Assembly: GCF_040581485.1 (NCBI RefSeq)
Contig: NC_090131.1
Coordinates: 7,068,001-7,132,000, forward strand
DNA from: Linepithema humile
Taxonomy: Eukaryota > Arthropoda > Insecta > Hymenoptera > Formicidae
Reading direction: 5' to 3'
DNA: 64,000 nucleotides
Shown one piece after another: positions 17,401-30,841 of this stretch. The position numbers and the translations under genes were made by a program. The notes under the pieces are model-generated. The model did no database searches and was not told where the DNA came from. It worked only from the letters and a program-made list of their open reading frames with translations. Numbering within the stretch: position 1 is the first letter of the stretch; the number at the start of each line of letters is the position of its first letter.

Positions 17401-20400
17401 ACAGCACACGTTACACCGCGCGGAATGCCGGAAACCCTCGCACTCGCGGGGCTCAGGAATTGATGATAAACGGTGCGAACGCCTCGATTCGTGCATTCGC
17501 ATGCGTCAGCTCGCGATAGGATAATCAGCCGAATAATCGTAGATGCGCCACGATGTTACCATCTGGCCGTTTCTATCGCGCTTATTACAACTAACTGTTC
17601 TCGGCATTTCATTAATGGCGGTCGCGCTTTGGCCAGAGAGCTGAAACGTTTCCTTTTTTTAACGGAGCGCATGTAAAACATGCAAATCTTTTTTTATACA
17701 GCTGTAAATTCGCTCGCTGGCGAACGTTTCGGAATTGAATTTTAACTCGCTCGGTAAAATACACAGAAATTAGACTAAATCCCGCGCGCATGCATTATTT
17801 ATAACGATTTGCAAAATGCGATGTTAATGTAGTTCCGCGAGAAGAATTCGGCGCGACGTTTCTGGCGACGCACTTGCGCGCTCGTACGGGAATGAGCGGG
17901 ACGTCGGATGCATAATTCATCGGTGGAAAGTCGCGGGGCTTTTCCGTGACATTACGCAGCCGTCCGGTTCTCGGTGTCCTCTCTGCGACGAGAGGCCGCG
18001 GGTATACATACAGCAAAAAGCGCGTCCGCGATTCGCGAACGAATCGACGGATAAATTTCCGCCGACGTCCCGTCGATTCATCCGTTTTCTCCGGCGGGAG
18101 CCGCGAGGATCCGTTGGAAAGTACCGCAAGATCGACAATGGACCCCGGGATCCCCGCATAGCTCACCTTTTGCTCATTTATCAAGCGGAGAGACGCGCGA
18201 CAGATGTTGCCGCATCGCAGACACGTAAAATATATAGTAACGAGATTTTCAGCGATTTATCCGCGCGGAGATGGATATCCGCGGGTCTCCGCCTCCCTGT
18301 CATAGAAAACCCGTCTCTCTCTCTCTCCTTCTTTCGTTGCCGTTAACGGAATTTCTCGAGAGAAATTCCCCGCCTCTGTCCCGAGGAATTCAATTTAGAA
18401 TTTACAAACAAGTAAACGACACGCTGCAGATTTATGCGAAGTGCGAACTTTCCTCGTTTAGATGCAGAAACGAGAATATGGTATTACGCAATGATGATAA
18501 TAATTAAGTCCTTTAAAATATATCATAGATAAATATTCAATTAATATGAAAATTCGTAGCGCGTTTATATTTAGAAAATTGTGCGGAGCAAAATTGTATC
18601 ACATTAAGGACAAATTGCAACGCGCCAAGTAACATTTATCCCGCGTAGGGGGATACGTTGCGTAATCGTGTGCATAAGAACAGTGTGCAGCGAGCGACGG
18701 CCGAGAGGCGTAATTTTCAAACGATAGGAACGGGACCGAACGAGAAAACCTTTAAGGCGCGATTATGCCGTTTAAGAGCGGGGCGCGGGGCAACTTCCTC
18801 CGGCGATACAATCTGCTCGTTTCCGCCGTTCCCCCGCGCGATAAATCACACTCCACGCCGTCCGGTTATGATTTATGAAGCGCCGGAACGATTATCGGAT
18901 TCTGATCGGTCGCCGTCCGCCGTTTACGGAAAGCGCATGGCTCTTTCTTGCGCGCCATTTATATCTGTTTATCGGGGGACATTAGTAAACGGCGATGTTT
19001 CGTTTTTTCCTCCTTCTTTCTTTTTCTCTTCTTTCCGCTCCGTTTCCATCGATAAATCACACTTGCGCGGCGTTATAATTCACTCGCGGCGGAGAACCGT
19101 TACTGAACGATTATCGGCGCCGAGCGATTACGAGACCTTGGAAAAGACAAAAAAAAAATTACGCGACCCACTTTCTCCAACGATCACCGATAAATCACTC
19201 CGCGTTACATTTCCCGGCCGCGTATTCCGTGAGACGATCTCTTAATTTATACGTTCACAAATAACGGGTTTAATGATTAATAATTAATAATTAATATTTA
19301 ATGATTGGGTGACTCTTTGAAATTCCAGTAGCGGTCGACTCGTTTATCGCGATGTACGTGTCGGTGAAAAGCATAAATTCTCAACATTTAAAAACTGTTT
19401 GTGCTCCAATTCAGAAATAATACATACAGGCGCCACGTACATATTAAAAATGTACTTGTGTCACGCAATTACTTAAATGAGGTTAATCAGCGATAACAAA
19501 GTTGCACGCTACTCCACAATCGCATAATGCAGCAAAAAATAGTTTTCGATAAAACACGTAAGAAGAATGATGCAAATGACACATTTTTTGCAATTTTATT
19601 CCATTAACGTCGATTTATTTCGCGAAATTGTGATACACGTCCAAGAGCTGTGATTAATGAATAGAGGAAATTATTTATTTATTTTAGTTCTCGAACCATT
19701 GTTTGTTACTCGCCGCTTCGAAAACGAGGATTGAAATGTATTTACGAAGATTTCTTCGTTTGTTTACTATATAATAAATTGTGTTCGATTACGTTATTTT
19801 TATTAATTACACAACTCGAAAAATCGATGAAACATACATTTCAATGATATATCCGGTGTGCCGTGGCAATAAAAACAAGCTCAAATTGTTGGGAAAAAAC
19901 AAATCGAGACTCTGGACTGATAACGCACTCGTGCGATTATTATATTCTACCATTATCTATGACAGTGCACGTGTCGACGTTGTCTTTTTTTCGAAGTGAA
20001 ATGACAGCAGACATAAATATTATAAATTACAACAAAGATTCGGGTATTTCTAGATTTATCAGCGATGGCTAAATCCGACGAATAAAGTGCGACGATAATG
20101 AGCGGCTTCTAATTACCTTTGCAATTTTAAATATCGGTTAACACGACGTTTCTCATTTGTCAAACGCACTATCGTCGCATTATCTGCTCAGAGTGCAAAT
20201 TATTCACGCCAACGTCGCTAGAGCGATTCGCGAAAATTACACGTTGCATCGAATCACGACGAAACGGTGAATTATTGCTTGCAAAAACGAAACCCGCAAA
20301 TTGGCATTGCGTGATCTCAAAACTTATCACTGTGAAATATTTAAAACAAATTTTGAAGATTCTAAAGCAAAAGAAGCCAGAATGAGAGCAATGGGAAATG

Positions 20401-23389
20401 TTCCTTTCTTTGTATTATCGAGAGACATTCACTCGTAAAGCATTATCTTATCTGACAGATATTCGATTTGTAATACAGAACATAATGGGCTGACATAACG
20501 TTAACCAACATTCTTTCCGAGAAGATGACACGCGGAGAGAAAATATTTTAAAAGAATCGTTTTAAACTGCTCCGTGTCTGCAGGCCGAATTTCTAGAGAT
20601 AAGACTTTACGACGTTAATGCCTTTCGGTAGTCCGAGAAGCAGAAAGACATTTTTCCGAACATTCTTTAGACATTTTCGGAAATATAATTTTTCTTGTTA
20701 TAAATCACGTTGACATTAAACGTTAGGCGAACAGGATCGAGCTGTCACATTTATATGACCGACTTTCCGTTTTATCGTCGTGACGATAATTCGATTTGCT
20801 TCGCGTAAATACAGTATTTACCGGCGCGACTGATTTTTTCGCGACATAATGACACGACATGGCATAATGTTACGCGATATCTATCTCTATACTCGACGTC
20901 CTAGAGCGGTAAGTCCTCCGAGCGTGCTTTCGTCAGCGACAACACACGGCATGATTGAAACGCCTGCGTAAAAAGGAAAAAAAAGGGAACTCGTGCATGG
21001 TTTTTTTTTACGCAAGAGAGGCGCAGCTGGAAATTTAATACTCCAACTGCGCCAAATGGCGCCACGTCGCGATGCCGTGACATAGAAACATCTGTATTAC
21101 GTCACTGACATCGCAGGAAATAGGTACACGCTGTCGGATAGCGTAGAATTTATCTACAGAATGGGGCGGGAAAAGCGACAATAATCCCATTATCTGTAAC
21201 TAGTTTTAAACTCAATTTTTTTTTCTAAATAGACACAATATCAAGGCTGAAAGCAAAGTTCGAAAACCAAATGCGTTAGAATAATTACGAAAAATATAAG
21301 ATGCAAGTGAATTACTATTTTTGAAATGCGTGGCTCTCTAAGAGGGGGGGTGGTGGGGGGAATAAAATTACTCGGCGATTGGAAGTGCAAGCAGAAAGCG
21401 AACGGTTGATGTGGACGCGGGGTTATTTCAGTGGTGACCTTTTTTCAACAGTCCGTACACATGAGGCGATTGATAACGCAGACATTGACACAGACAATTT
21501 TCAATGTCTACTGCGGCTAAATGCGGCAAGCGCGGCCACTGCAAACTAATGTGTCTATACACTATGTGTCTACGCTATACACTCGCTATTTTAATTTTAA
21601 GCAATCCGGTGGCGGGCTTCTGGCATACTCGGAACAAGATCGCAATGCGAGATACCACATGACGAAAGCTTTTTTTTTTTGCGCGCGAAATAATGGAAAA
21701 TGAAATGGAGCTCTTTATATGCTTCCGAGATGATCTGACGCAGGCACATATCAGAGAGCATCTCGCGAAATGAAGCATTTCTGTGTCGCCTTTGCGAGAG
21801 GAGCGCGAGAGAGCTCGTCGGAATTACTCGTTTCTTTTCAAAGGGAAAAAGTCATTTTTGTAATCACAAACGCATGTCTTATCGTGTCGCTGACATCGTT
21901 ATTGACAATCATTCTCGCGCCGCTCTTGCATCCAGCGCCGAGAAGAAACTCAATAGTCATTCTTGCGATGAATAATCTCTCGTGATTCATGAAACCGACA
22001 CTGTTAGTCACTAGAGTTATTCATGCGCTTATAAACAATGTAAATCGTACAGAATTATTGCAGGGAATTTTTCTAGTCATATATATATTTTTTTTTTTTT
22101 GTAAATCACTTGTAATAAATCGTGAAGTGATTCAGCAATTATTCGGGGCAGGCGTAAACTGTCATCAAGCGCGATAACACCGATGCCCTTTACGCTTGTT
22201 CGATAATTACAATATATTAACCCTGCGACAGTGACGATGATCTATCGATAATTATTCGTCTCTCACAACAGCTTCTCTTCGCGCAACTTTATTTTCCTGA
22301 TTGGCAATTGTTTAATCCTCTTGCGTCAAGTTTTGCCGAAAATTAGAGCAAAGTAAGTTAATAAGCTAAAATTGCTTTTCACGATTTGTGTTGACTTTGA
22401 TTGACAAGCGCCACACAAGCATTCGTTGCATTTTCATTTTTCTCATCAACAAAATAAATAGGGTCGTCTTGCGTTTTTTGTTGCGATTACTTTTCGTACC
22501 ACTCGGTGCCGAATCATAACGGCGTGCACATAAATACTCAGGAAGAAGATCGATTGGAACGAGAGGGGGGGGGGGGGACTTCTTTCTCGATACTCCGGCC
22601 GATCGTCGTCCTCGACATCGTCATTACGACGGCCAGTAAATCATGCGGAGGGAACGATCCGGTGTCCGCTTATCGCAATTACCGCATACCGTTATCGCCA
22701 GATATTTATACACCTATTAATCGCCCATCGCCGTTCGAGCGAGCTCTCGACGTGAGCATTTTGCATGGAACGCGTTCCGCTCGATAATTGATCGCGACCT
22801 CGCGCGCTTGCCTTTTTTACGACGAACTTTATTCCTAGATTTTTACGCCCGACTCGCGCGCCGCTTCGCCGCGGCACCGTTCGCATAAAAACCCGAAATA
22901 AGGATTCGGGTCGCTTTATTCCATCTTGAATGTAATATCCTTTAACGTGATTATTGCCGCCGTTCCACGGAGGCACAGCTGCGTCTTATTACGCGTCGAA
23001 GACCCTTGCAAAATGAGCACAACTCGTGAATAGGAGCGGAGCTAGAATTTTTTTTCTTTTCATTTCGAAATGCTATAATGGGAACGCTATGATTTCTTTA
23101 TACAGGACAGAATTTAACTGCGCTACCAAATTTATTTCTCATTATTGAGGAATTTTCTGATTGAAAAATTAACCGACAGGCGTTCAGCGCTGATAAGAGT
23201 ATCTTATAAAACTGAAGATAGTTTGAGCAAATCATTAACGCGCGTGAAATAAAAACGAATATTGACTTTTGCCACGATGGGTTAAAATAATCTTCAGTTC
23301 CACATGATCCCCGAGTCCGTTGCACCTCGATTTTTCAGTCTGAAGGGGGATTTTATGAAAGCCATCCATCTATAGAAATAACGACTCAC
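14467..23389. other. Intergenic or intronic, no supported gene
   Basis: Strongly AT-rich to about 15.8 kb, then alternating CpG-rich and AT-rich blocks. I saw a + strand donor-like GTAAGT at 20912 and a - strand donor-like AAAAG|GTGAGC near 18165, neither with a convincing exon. G-runs lie at 21341-21360 and 22565-22577. Frames found here look like chance. Confidence 0.5.
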
Positions 23390-26300
23390 CGTAGGGACTC
23401 CAATGAAAGATGCATCGGCACGTTCGCCGTCCGCGGCCGGAAGTCGCGACGGCGACGGGACCACGTAGAGGTGAGTGTGGGATGAACGTGCTGCGTAACG
23501 ACCATTAAGGAACTTCCGCCGCGAGCGTGCGGTAGGTAGGTGAGCGAAGATTCCGCGGGGAGAAAGATCGCGCCGCCTCTCGCATGTGCAACAATAATAA
23601 CGACATCCGCGATGCGATTCCTCAATAGCCGATGTCGGGGAAAACACTTGAGAGCCATAATTGTGACTCATCCTGTGGCTGATAGCGGGCCCCGCGAGAA
23701 ACCAACGTGATGTTTAATGGCATCCGTCTGGACGAGGGGGCATGAGAGATTCATCTCGGAACAATTTAATAACGAACGAAGATCCGGAGAATTCGCTGGA
23801 AATAGCGAACGGACGCGTGGGCGATTATAACGAGAGAATCGCGATGCGGCGGATAAAAAGAACCGATCGACGCGATTGAATTAATTTCAATTTATATATA
23901 ATTCGCCGGAGGAAAAATATATCTCTGTACAAATATTTCTTTTCGCGAATTTCCAATTTGTTTTGTGCGCTTGACATTCCGATTTGCGCGTTATCGGTTT
24001 CAGAAGAGCACAAGTTCACTCGGTATCGATGATTTTTATGTAACGAGAGATTCGGACAGGCGACGGAACTTCTTGCTGGGGGTTTTTTTTTTTTTATTTA
24101 CTGAGACGTACGTTAAGCCGGTGCGAAGTGCAATCGTGCGATATGCTGCGTTGAGAAACAGTCGTTGTTCCTCTTGAAAACGGAATGCAGCCGGGTCGCG
24201 TCGGGTGAACGCGAAATTGGCAGGAAATCAACCGGCCGGAGTGACTTTGCCTTCTTATTTTTAGGTCACCGCAATGCGGGCCGGCGGAACATGAACTGGC
24301 GAGTGCACGCTCGGACGCGAGAACTGCGGAATACGAGGGGATACATACGGGGTCGATACGTGTAACGACTTTCGTAATTATTGCAACAACCACGGCGGAA
24401 TGCGATCGGGAGGATCTGAAATTATTCACGAGTTTTGCACACGTCGCGGTGTCCATAATTAAATCAATGAGGCTGTACAATACACCTCGGGATATTAAAA
24501 TTTCCCCGGTAAATAATATTCCCGTCCAGACTAATTGCAAATAATCGGATATTAACGGCGCCGTGAGAGAGCCCGTAAATTTTCACAATCCCCGCCGTCG
24601 GAATGTCGATAGTTTAAGCGTCAATTGCCGCTTAAAAGCTCACAGTTGCAACAGTTGCGTCCGGTTAAATGCAATTGCTACAACTGGTTAGTGCTCGCTG
24701 CAAACGAGCGATTAACGCGTAATTTATCCCCGCGCTAGACTACAATGCGAATATTCTCTCGAGTGTAAGCCGAGTCATTTACGAATAAACTATTTCGGCG
24801 TGCCGGATATCATTCGCGATTGAGAATTTGATCGGAGAACAATCGCGCGGGCGGCGAGGCGAACAGCACGAATCATCCCACTATTCGGCATCAATAATTA
24901 ATGAGTGATTCAGAATAGACTTAATCAGATTTCTGCGAATACCGGTAAATCCGATTGTCCGACCGATAAGCGCGCAGCTGTAAGACGCGTAATTTCCGGT
25001 GAACACTTCCCCCGCGCACAACAGCAATATGCCGTACGTCTACCTGGCGAGGTGTAACGCGTGCAGAGGTATAAAGAAACTTTCGCAAACTTCAGATAAG
25101 ATCGCGGTTAGCTTTTTCACGAGCTTGATGCAAGTGCGGCGTCATAAAGTAATTAAACGGTATCGAGATCGAGATCGCAATTGTATCTGTTAATAATGTA
25201 CACGTTTACACGACTAGAGCTCTTTGCATGCAAAAGAGATCGCAATGCAAATTCGAGAAATTGCATTAATAACACTCAAAAAAATATTTCACTGATGTAG
25301 TTAGATTTCTAGATATTGCAACAAGAATGTATCGCTATTTTTCGTATCTGTGAAAACATTGTCACATATAGAATTTATAGCAGTAATGTTCCAGCAATAG
25401 CTTCTGAAAAATTTAGGTACCATTGCTAAATGTTATTCATTGCATGATCTAACACGTGATTGATCTTATATAGATAGGCGCTTTAGAGAAACTTTCTTTT
25501 TAAAGTTCACAAACAATACAGATATATATTCTGTTTCTGTCATCTAAACTGATTAAGTAATTACATATGCAATATCACAACAGTTGCTAATCATTTATCT
25601 GTTTTAGTTAATTTTTTACACCTAGAAAATTTTAGCTATTATTGCAAGATTATTTTTTTGAGTGAATGATGACAATTTTATTAAGATTGAAAGGTTCAAG
25701 TGAAATCTTGCAGTGTTTTTGTAGATTTTATCGCAATACGTGACCTTTAATGAATGTATGTGGGAGTCTTTCGAGTTCCAGAGCTTGAACTTTGTCTTTC
25801 AACTTTTGTTTATATGAAAAATTAAAAATGATTAAAAAATAAAAGCAATTTTAAAACAGCACTTAGTAATTAAACAATTTTGAAGAGTTTAATAATTTAA
25901 TAATAGTTAATAAAATTAATTTAATTATTTCAATGCGATAATATTTTATAGATATTTTTTTATTCCCAAGTGCTTACGATAATTGAGAACATAATTCACA
26001 TTGTATTTAGAAAATTTAAAATAAACGTGAAAGATTTGAAGGGCTCACTGTCGTCAATCGTGACAATTTTTCCGCACAGTTTTGATATTAAATTTTACAC
26101 ATTACATATTAAATCAATAAAATTTAGTTTATGAATATATCAATTGCACATTCACAAAAGTGTCAGTACTAATTTTTTCATTTCTCTCGTCAAATTTGTA
26201 ATTTAATATGATGGTATACAAATGGAACTTTTATTCCGTGTGACAATAGATACTTTATACAACGAGCGACAGTCGCTTCATAATTTACTTCCAGCGAGGA

Positions 26301-29300
26301 ATACAATATCCCGAGATGCTATTCACGATCTTCTCCGAATTATGTCCGTCGTTTTATCTACATTTTTCAAAATTTTGTTACATTACGAGTCAGTAAAAAT
26401 GTCTCTCTAACGATATGAAAAAAAAAGGAAATGAAAAAAGAGCCAGCGGAACGGCTAAAAATAACCGAGATCTCGTTTCCCCTTTCGTCCCCTGTCTTTC
26501 TATCCATTCCTTCACCCCTCCCCCTCCCCTCTCTCACTCTCTCTCCTTCTTTTGCCGGAATCTCCGCCAACTCGACGGAGACGATGGCTCAAGGGGATCG
26601 CAAAAGTCAAGTTCAGACAACGATACTGAAGCGGGTATTTCTCGTTCGAGGCAGTAACGTAATACGGGACGTTCCGAAAATAAAGTTGCAAAGTTTGCTC
26701 TCGATAAAGTTTATATAATTAATTTTTTTTTTTCGCCAAACATTCATAACGCCGTTTTTATCGTTCGTTCTCGTTCAAGATTTGCTCAATTTCGCGATAG
26801 TAAGCACTTCAGGTTTGCAGTATGAAAAGTAAACTGAGGAAAATGCGGATCACTCGAGTGCAAACAGCGCGAGCAAAATGCACAGAGACAAGAGAAAGAA
26901 AACCGCGCGGTTTCTCCGCCGTTCGTTCATTTCTCGCTACAACGGATCGCGATATCGCGCATTTGCGCTTCATTAGCGCCCGATTTTCTCCGGCATCTCG
27001 CCACATGCTCCGGCCGAGAATATGCATCCGTTAAGCGACACGTGTACAAAACGATCGCCGGGAAAAAAGTCTTTAGGAAAAAAAAGCCGGGCTTTAGACG
27101 GCCCCCGACGTCCGCGCGACATGAATGCGTCAGAATAATCCCGCGCGAGTGAAAGCTTGCCCGATGACCTCACACGTGTATTCTCGACCCGACATACACT
27201 TCACGCCCAAGTTAACTTCGGGTTAAACTTGATGTTGTAATTAAAAATACCGCGAGCCTCGGCATTAACCCTTTTTCATCAATATTTCAGTATCAAGTAT
27301 CAAAGTTTCTGAAAGTTTTTATGACAAAGTTTTTCCGGTAAAAAAATTATACAACAAAATTGATAGCATAAAGATTAATCCTTTTAATGCTATTGATAAA
27401 AAAAAAAAGAAGAAAAAGATTTTCTTGTAATCTCTCGCAATTTACAAAGCTCCGGATTTATCACCGGTAAAAAGAAGCCGAGATATTGCGGGAAACGCGA
27501 CGACGGGAAATCCAGTTAAGTTTTAATCAACGCAGCGACACTCGAGCGCTTATCGCTCGATCCTTGACGCATTCCCGGAGAATTACCGCTCGGTGAAAAA
27601 TAAACTTACCACCTACGGACCCAGGCGAGGCGCGAATCTCTACGCTGAACGCGCCGCAAGAATAGAACAACGCCCATCACTCTCGCGCGCGCATTCACAG
27701 CATTCTTCGAAAATGGACATCTCGAGGCGATAACGAGTTTCGCAGAAGCCACAATGCCAAATGGCTTGTCGCGTCACGGCTATAATTTCCATAAGAGCGA
27801 GCAGCAGCTTCCTTAACGCCCGAATGCTAATGCGAAATTACTGACCTTTGTCACTGTGATACGGTTTCGCGTGTGGAAGCATCGCGATATTTTATATATA
27901 CGCTCGCACAACGCGCATCGAATAAAATAGCAAATACAATACGCAAAAAATATCTATACATATTCAGCAATTTTCCATTTATATTAATAAAATTTTATCA
28001 AATTTTTATCAAAGAATTTTCTCGCGCGATAAAACCGAATATTTTTTTTTATCAGAATATATATTTCATATTTTCGTATTTTCAAATGTAAAATTAAAAT
28101 TTAATTCAACAACTTTGTGAAACTCGACTCGAACACAGAGCCTACCTCAAGGTTCTAGTCTGAGTCAGTTTCAAAAATACACGGCAACTTGAAACGCGTG
28201 ACGCGTGAGAAATCTTTTCGATAGATCGTATAGAGACGCATCTGTCCGTGAAAATTTTCGGCAGTAATTGTCAGTAAGATTCGCAGCGGGTTTGCGGCGC
28301 GAAAGTCTTGATCAGCGCGTGCGAGCGGGGCACGTTACACATAACGCCAACGTAGGCACAAACTGGCGTGAATTTATGCGACAGCGGAACGGAGGGATCC
28401 TCCTCTCTTTCGCCTCGCTGCCCTTGAAACTTTCGGTCTACGTGCCTGACCCCCGTTTACCCGACACTGAACCGAACTGCCCTTGACGGCCGACCGAGAA
28501 GGCCCGGCGACGGTAGCGACTGCGGGAGGAAGGCGGCGGCGGCGGCGGAGCAACGACAGCGGAGGAAGCCTCAAACGAGATCCACGGATAGACAGCGGTG
28601 CGCGGTGTGGTGGGGTCCCCTAACAAATCGTTGCCCCATAGCGAAGGGGGGGGGGGAGGGGGGGGATAGAGAACGCGTTCGCGGGGCGCCAGTGAACCGC
28701 ACACGAACGAACGTCCATGGCCGATTGTTCTCCGATCTCACGAATTTCAAGGACGTCTACGCGAAACCGGCTCGCGGGATGGCGAGAGCGTGGCGGGGGA
28801 GGGACATTTAGGAATCCTCTTTCTTTCGTTTCGTCTGAATCTCTCCTTTTTTTTTCTCTCCACGTCCCTTCTTCGCGCGTTCAGTCTTCAAAAGTCATTA
28901 TTTCAATGAGGCAATTTCGTTGTGATTTTCGCAATTCGTTAAGCAGTCTGTAATTTCTCCGCGATTGTTTCGAGCTTTGAGATTAGCATTTAAAAAAAAG
29001 TGAACCACTGTAATTAATTTATGCGTAAATCTGTTTTTAAGTTTTGCGTTAGCAATCAAACGTAGCGGACTTCCTTTATTGTTTTACATTCCCGATTATT
29101 CTTCCCTTTATGTTGTGTACACTTTTGAGAGCATCAATGTTAAAATGTCGCCGATAAATTACGATCGCATGTCGACGTTTCCGCTTGCTTTGTCCGAACG
29201 GCGTATACGCACGACGGCGCACACATGGGCGTATCGTTGTGGAAGAAAAGAAGGCAAATTTCCGCCGCACTTTCACCCGATCGCATGTACAGCTCTGCCA

Positions 29301-30806
29301 GGAGTCTCGAAAATACCGTAGATCACGCGAGCTGCACGAATAATTGGGGATGAACGTGGAGTTGTGAACGCGACGTTTTATAAATTTTCCTGGTATTTCC
29401 ACATTTATTTCGTGCGGTCTTCATAGTTCGTTATCTTCGTATTTCCAAACATGCCGCAAACTTTTGCAAAATGAGTCGAAGATATCGGAGGTGTTAAATG
29501 CGGAATTGCGAGTCTTATCTATGTTTATTCTGCTTCGCGAACGGCAGCGATGCGCGCTTCTTGAGTGCACGGTGACGTGTTAGCGCAGGAATCCGTGCAG
29601 CGCAGCGCGATGCGGCCGCGCGGCGACATTCCTGCGGGACAATCCGCAAAGTGTGCGTCAGATAGCATGACATTCCAATTAGACAAGTTTCCCGTTCGTG
29701 TTCCGGTCGCGCGATTATGGCGAGCTACCTGGAGATATCCAAATTAACGTCCGCACAATCCTATCTCAATTACATTCAATTATAACTTAATTAGGAGAAA
29801 TATGCAGTAATACATTAACATTAACATTATATTTCACGTATGTTGAATATTTCAAAATAAGTCGAGATTATCTAACGGTGATTTTCATGGAACGTTTCTC
29901 TACGATTTTAATGTTTCATAAAATATTGTTATTTCGAAACTTGTATTAACATTTTTCACAAACGATGGATCATTTTAACAACGCGAAATGCACAGCGATG
30001 AAAAATTCCCTTTTTTTTTTTTAACAAAAATTGTAAATTCCGCGAGTGGAAAAAATCAGGAATGCCAGCCGAACCGCACATTCCTCGGAGTCACACAGAG
30101 GAAGGATGGGTCTTAAGAGCCGCAGGTGTGCTCGCTGATTCGCGCAATGCTGATTCAGACGGAAACGCGTTGCTTATCGGCGACACGCAGCGCGTACGCG
30201 ATATACGCAAGATTTAAATGTCGTCGAGGCAACCTCGGCGGCGCCGAAGGGTCGCGCTTGATTCTCGAGATAAAGTGAACACGCGTTAAGTACTGCACGA
30301 GAGAGAGAGAGAGAGAGAGAGAGTGTCTCTCCCGTACAGTTAATCGCAGAAATCTACACGCGTCGGTGGGTTTTCATGATGAAATATATTGCTCATCTAT
30401 TCTCGGAATTATGGGCATTTCCTGCTAATAAAGCTGCTATAAATAAATTATCTCCCACCTTCATCTCCAACTCTCGTCTGTGACTGCACATTTAAAATTG
30501 CGAACACGCTTTGACAATATCACTTACAAATGCGTACGAAATTTTCAAGCTATTTTAATACGAGAAGAGATGTATATTATTACACAAATACAAGAGCGAA
30601 CAGGAGCATCTGGTGAATAATTCCGCGATGAATATTCGATTTATTCGGATCGGGACATGTGCAAATTATGCATGCAAATTAAAGCGACGAAATGGAAGCG
30701 GCGCTTCCGGCTTCTCACGAATCTCTTCCGGTCGAAAACTCTCGAAACGCGAGAGTCGCTGCGGCCAGAGTTGGTCGCGTGAAAGTCGAACGTATCTCCA
30801 ACATAC

Positions 30807-30841
<35 letters not shown>

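Noticed and set aside
26568..26640. Acidic Ser-rich plus-strand exon-like stretch (DGDDGSRGSQKSSSDNDTEA)
   Set aside because: Protein-like, but the donor is weak (GTATTT) and the pyrimidine tract is too far from any AG; no partner exon found.
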